Shown: piece by piece, positions 53,213 to 56,135 of the stretch
Numbering within the stretch: position 1 is the first letter of the stretch
Layout: each line of letters opens with the position of its first letter
Source of the DNA: Mesorhizobium tamadayense
GTDB lineage: Bacteria; Pseudomonadota; Alphaproteobacteria; Rhizobiales; Rhizobiaceae
Direction: 5' to 3'
DNA: 56,135 nucleotides
Assembly (NCBI RefSeq): GCF_003863365.1
Contig: NZ_RQXT01000047.1
Span: 1 to 56,135, forward strand
Notes under the pieces: generated by a model
Seen by the model: only the letters and a program-made list of their open reading frames with translations
Databases searched by the model: none
What the model was told of the DNA's origin: nothing
Made by a program: the position numbers and the translations under genes

Positions 53213-53543
53213 CTAAAGGAGCTCGATCTTGTAGTCGAAGGCATTTCCTGTGACGGTATAGGTGGCGGTGAGCCCGTTTTTCGCGAACTCGACCTCTGGT
53301 CCGTCCTTCTCTTTGCTGGCGACCGGGGCGATCCGCGGTCTCATCTTCACTCCAGGCGCGACGCCCGAGAGACGGTCATGTCGACAGTGGCGGACTGCGC
53401 AAAGGCAAAATGATCGGTTTGGGCGAAAAGCCGTCCTTCACGTCAGAGTCCTTGAAGTGGACTGTGAACGCCAACATCAAAGCGGCGTTGTTCGCGACTG
53501 CGATTTTTTGAGCCTGCCGAGGTGTAGTCGAATTGTCGGTCAT
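53213..53543 (-). pseudogene. Frameshifted paralog of the 112-residue protein
   Basis: The first frame from ATG 53543 reads TDNSTTPRQAQKIAVANNAA, then LMLAFTVHFKDSDVKDGFSPK. The second frame gives DHFAFAQSATVDMTVSRAS, and the third ends PGVKMRPRIAPVASKEKDG, then NGLTATYTVTGNAFDYKIELL-stop at 53213. Joined, they match the downstream gene position by position. Two frameshifts (about 53415 and 53360) break it. A GGGAAGAGA ribosome site suggests it was the first gene of the operon. Sequencing error is possible. Confidence 0.7.
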
Positions 53544-53559
53544 AGAACATCTCTTCCCT

Positions 53560-53830
53560 AGTTCGCCAAGTTATTTTCCGATACTCGAGACTCTATCGTG
53601 AAATATAGCCGGATATTCACCAATTATATCGCCGCACGTGGAGATATATTTGATTATTTCCAAGTAGTACTCCGAACTTAGTGCTTGGTAAATGCTGGCC
53701 TGCTTGTAGAAACCTAAATGTAACTATAACACAATATAACAATAAATGATAGTATTTTATAATTATTTGTAAGAATTGATAGTGGTACTTGGTATATCTA
53801 GCTTATTCGTTATTCAGGCAAATTTTGCTT
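53560..53830. promoter_or_regulatory. A+T-rich upstream region of the MACPF operon
   Basis: Base composition drops sharply, with runs such as AACACAATATAACAATAAATG and TTTTATAATTATTTG. No open frame is convincing. It probably contains the operon promoter and marks DNA of foreign origin. H-NS-like silencers of rhizobia (MucR/Ros) favour such A+T tracts, so silencing is plausible. Confidence 0.5.
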
Positions 53831-54286
53831 TATATATTTGAACTTGCGTGTAAAATTGGCGCCAATCCTTCGCGGCTGCTTGCGTGCAAACACGCCAGGA
53901 GGCCGGATTTTTGCGCGTGGCTGCAACGGCACGATGGCACCCGACACGGCACAAGTGCGTCAGCAGTTCTCATGGTCGGCTTGACCGTCTTGGTGCAGCG
54001 GCAACCCGCGACTCCGGCCCCGTCTCCAGGCTCTCGCCTGGTATCATTCCCCTGCGGCTGGCTTATCGACCTATGGGCGGATCCCGCCCGCCCGAAACCC
54101 TCGCCGCCAGCTTTTTTCCCCGCCGCCTGCGGCTGCTTCCTCGCGCCGCTTCGCTTCAAAAAAGCTACCCGCTCGGGTCCTCCGCTGCCGCTTCGGCCCT
54201 ATCGGGTTCGGGCGGGCCGGACGCGCCCATCAAGGTCCGCCATCGCAGGGGAAGGGTCCCCGGCGAAAGCAAAAGGAGACTTTCAA
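53831..54286. other. High-GC leader upstream of DUF736 gene, no clear gene
   Basis: Composition returns to high GC near 53870. A frame runs through into the DUF736 gene but its codons look random, and the DUF736 start has its own ribosome site. This segment resembles the conserved leaders found ahead of DUF736 genes on rhizobial plasmids and islands. Confidence 0.4.
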
Positions 54287-54574
54287 ATGACCGCGATCGG
54301 ATACGTCACCAAGCAGGAGAACGGCGGCTACAAGGGCCAGCTCAAGACGCTCAGCGTCCGCGCCGACATCGCCATCGTGCCGAACCAGGGCAAGAGCGCC
54401 GACAACCATCCCGACTTCCGGGTGCTGACTCAAGGGGTCGAAGTGGGCGCCGGCTGGGTCCGGACCGGCGAGGCTTCCGGCAAGGATTATGTGAGCCTGT
54501 CGATCGCAGCTCTCGAGTTCGGGCCGCGCAAGCTCTACGCCAATCTCGGCCGCGCCGCGGATACATGTCGCTAA
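54287..54574 (+). pseudogene. DUF736 family gene, 3'-truncated
   Basis: The frame gives 95 residues beginning TAIGYVTKQENGGYKGQLKTL, with RADIAIVPNQGKSADNHPDFRVL and VEVGAGWVRTGEASGKDYVSLSI, ending KLYANLGRAADTCR. DUF736 proteins normally continue after YANLGRAA for another 15-20 residues (ending VIWNP-like). Here the sequence changes at about 54560 into a reversed Tn3 transposase fragment. AAAGGAGA lies 7 bases before the ATG. DUF736 genes mark plasmids and integrative elements in rhizobia. Confidence 0.75.
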
Positions 54575-55630
54575 TCTCGGCATTCAGTTCCTCGGCGGCC
54601 ACAGGGACTTCGCCCGCGGTTGGTGTGACGATCAACGTCCCGGCCTCAAGACAAACACCTTCGAGCTTCCGCACCGTGCTCTGTGCGCCAGCCGCTTCAG
54701 GTTGAAGTCGATCATCTGACGAGCTTGGGCAAGCCACTGGGCGCCGTCACCTTGGACGCCCAGTCCAAGGCGATCCTCCTCTTTCATTGTGGTGAATGTC
54801 GACCGCGGCATCAGATGCTCGTCGATCGGCCGGAAGGATCGGCTGCCGTCGACCCAAATGTCGGCAGATCTAAGCCGGTCCCGCAAAGCTGCGAGCGTCG
54901 CAATCTCGTAGAGACGGCGATCAGGCTTTCCCTGTTCGAAGATGAGCCAACGATTAGCTTGGCTGACTTGGGTGACCGGGACGCGATCGGGGAGTGCCCG
55001 ACGGCTCTCAGCATACAGGCGTTTCAGCAGCGAAATTGCCGCAAGAAGCGGATCGTGTCGCCGCGCCGATTGGAACGTGAACGCCGCAGCAACGACCCTG
55101 CATACTTGCTGACGGTCGCATATTGCTCGGCGGCCAAGGCCAAGGGCGACGCCTCGTTGTCCTCGACCATCGATTCGAGCTCAGGCTTGATCCGGAGCAG
55201 CCGGTGCCACCCGACTTCCTGATCGAGAACCTCCAATGCGTTCCGGCCATGGTCGTTCGCGGATTGCAGAGCAGTGATGGTTTGGAGGAACATGCGCAGC
55301 GCCTTGGCGGTATCCGGCCTGCAGTCCATGTGCCGCTGCTTCTTGCGGTTATTGACCTATCAGCTTGATGAACATCGACACTGCATCGTCCGTGAGCTTC
55401 TGGCCGAGCTTGATAATCTGCGCCACGATCAGGGCGTGTCGACGGCTGGCATTGAAGTCCGTTGGCCAGCCATGCCGGTGTGGTGTTGCCCTCACGGATC
55501 ATCTGATCCCACCGTCCGGAGGATATGCGCATCTGCAATTTCGGATCAATCTCCATCTTGCGCAGGATGGCAATGCGTTCTGTCAGCCCGACCAGGTTTG
55601 ATGCACCTGGCGCGTCTGGCGTTATGGGTC
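54562..55630 (-). pseudogene. Decayed Tn3-family transposase (TnpA) fragment
   Basis: Reading the minus strand through several frames gives successive TnpA blocks: DAPGASNLVGLTERIAILR and RISSGRWDQMIREGNTTPAWL (near 55610-55490), ALEVLDQEVGWHRLLRIKPE (near 55230), AEQYATVSKYAGSLL (near 55115), FTFQSARRHDPLLAAISLLK, RPIDEHLMPRSTFTTMKEED (near 54820), LEAGTLIVTPTAGEVP and ELNAEISDMYP (near 54580). At least three frameshifts are needed. The C-terminal catalytic half is missing, cut at the DUF736 junction. Confidence 0.8.
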
Positions 55631-55751
55631 AAAGAGCGCACACCGCAGAACGAGCATAAGAATTCTGCTTTCGCCCCATGCTGTGGAGCAGATTGTCTAT
55701 CTGCAACGAGACCCGAGGTTCCCTCAGCCGCGCATTCTCGCCGCCTGATAG

Positions 55752-56135
55752 CTATCCTGTTGTCAGTACGACTTTGACACTCTGCGAACGGTCGGCGGCA
55801 AGGCGGAAGGCATCGGGGGCGGCAGAGAGCGCGCGCTCCGCGGTTACCAGCTTCAGTACGTCCACCTCCCCCGCAACGATGAGATCGACGGCGCGGCCGA
55901 ACTCCGTGCCAAACCGGAAGGTGCCTTTGAGGTCGAGCTCCTTGGCCATCACCGCATTGGCTGGCACCGGCATCTGGCCGCCGGGAAGATTACCCACCTG
56001 CACCACAGTACCGCCGCGCCGGACGCTGGCGATCGCCGCGGCAAGGCCGGCCGCGGTGCCTGAAATCTCGAATGCCACATCGAGCGACCCGCCGGCGGCG
56101 AGTGCCTGGAGTTCGGCGTCGCCGCCGGAAAGATC
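55752..56135 (-). CDS. Zinc-type alcohol dehydrogenase, C-terminal part (L-idonate 5-dehydrogenase-like)
   Basis: The gene runs off the window's right end; 127 residues are visible. They comprise the end of the Rossmann domain and the C-terminal lobe: VAFEISGTAAGLAAAIASVRRGGTVVQVG, NLPGGQMPVPANAVMAKELDLKGTFRFGTEFGRAVDL, and VKVVLTTG at the end. The FRFGTEF segment and KGT pattern fit L-idonate/sorbitol dehydrogenases. N-terminal zinc ligands are outside the window. It is normal chromosomal DNA again after the mobile relics. Confidence 0.82.
   Translation of the reverse strand, partial: DLSGGDAELQALAAGGSLDVAFEISGTAAGLAAAIASVRRGGTVVQVGNLPGGQMPVPANAVMAKELDLKGTFRFGTEFGRAVDLIVAGEVDVLKLVTAERALSAAPDAFRLAADRSQSVKVVLTTG

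Noticed and set aside
53789..54286. Long N-terminal extension of the DUF736 protein
   Set aside because: The frame is open but low-quality, and DUF736 proteins start at the ATG at 54287, which has AAAGGAGA upstream.

Overview
The window looks like a chromosomal segment of a Mesorhizobium-like alphaproteobacterium (order Hyphomicrobiales). The evidence is high-GC coding bias over most of the length, rhizobial-type carbon-phosphorus (C-P) lyase genes, dense sugar ABC-transporter operons with dehydrogenases, and interspersed palindromic repeats typical of rhizobia. No species marker is present, so the genus is an inference.

Region 1 (1-12.9 kb): a ketose 3-epimerase gene is followed by a phosphonate locus. 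Leftward it encodes PhnG, H, I, J, K, L, a hexapeptide acetyltransferase, a 2H-phosphodiesterase-type DUF1868 protein, PhnC, PhnD and two PhnE permeases. The divergent repressor gene phnF sits at the right end. A good Pho box and a 20-bp palindrome lie between phnG and phnF. phnM, phnN and phnP are not in the window. Region 2 (12.9-21.7 kb): a sugar or sugar-acid locus with a Zn alcohol dehydrogenase, a ribose-type ABC transporter, an aldo/keto reductase, a UxaA-type dehydratase and a GntR/FadR regulator that appears to carry two winged helices. Region 3 (21.8-25.1 kb): a copper cluster (DUF2946, PCu(A)C, YcnI, CopC-CopD fusion). Region 4 (25.2-28 kb): a broken O-methyltransferase, an IS5-type relic and 6-phosphogluconate dehydrogenase. 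Region 5 (28.2-37.0 kb): a LacI-controlled sugar ABC operon with a TIM-barrel isomerase, a Gfo/Idh oxidoreductase and an aldo/keto reductase, with a matched pair of operators.

Region 6 (37.1-45.7 kb): housekeeping and small genes: a Zur-like regulator, DNA polymerase I, a candidate small RNA beside polA, an M20 peptidase, short RNase D, and several small conserved or membrane proteins. Region 7 (45.7-56.1 kb) is accessory DNA. An apparent leftward operon (53.5 to 47.8 kb) encodes two paralogous about 110-residue proteins (the first broken by frameshifts), a 256-residue unknown, a protein of three ubiquitin-like repeats, a 640-residue protein with three more such repeats plus a MACPF (perforin-like) domain, a small papain-like cysteine protease candidate, and two small exported proteins. 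It is bordered by relics of mobile DNA: an ArdC antirestriction fragment on the left, and on the right a truncated DUF736 gene joined to a decayed Tn3-family transposase. Its upstream region is very A+T rich. This cassette is the best candidate for an undescribed system, perhaps a pore-forming toxin or effector set.

Three copies of an approximately 130-bp dyad repeat occupy three convergent intergenic regions (961, 28018, 37553). They behave like a mobile bidirectional 3'-end element.
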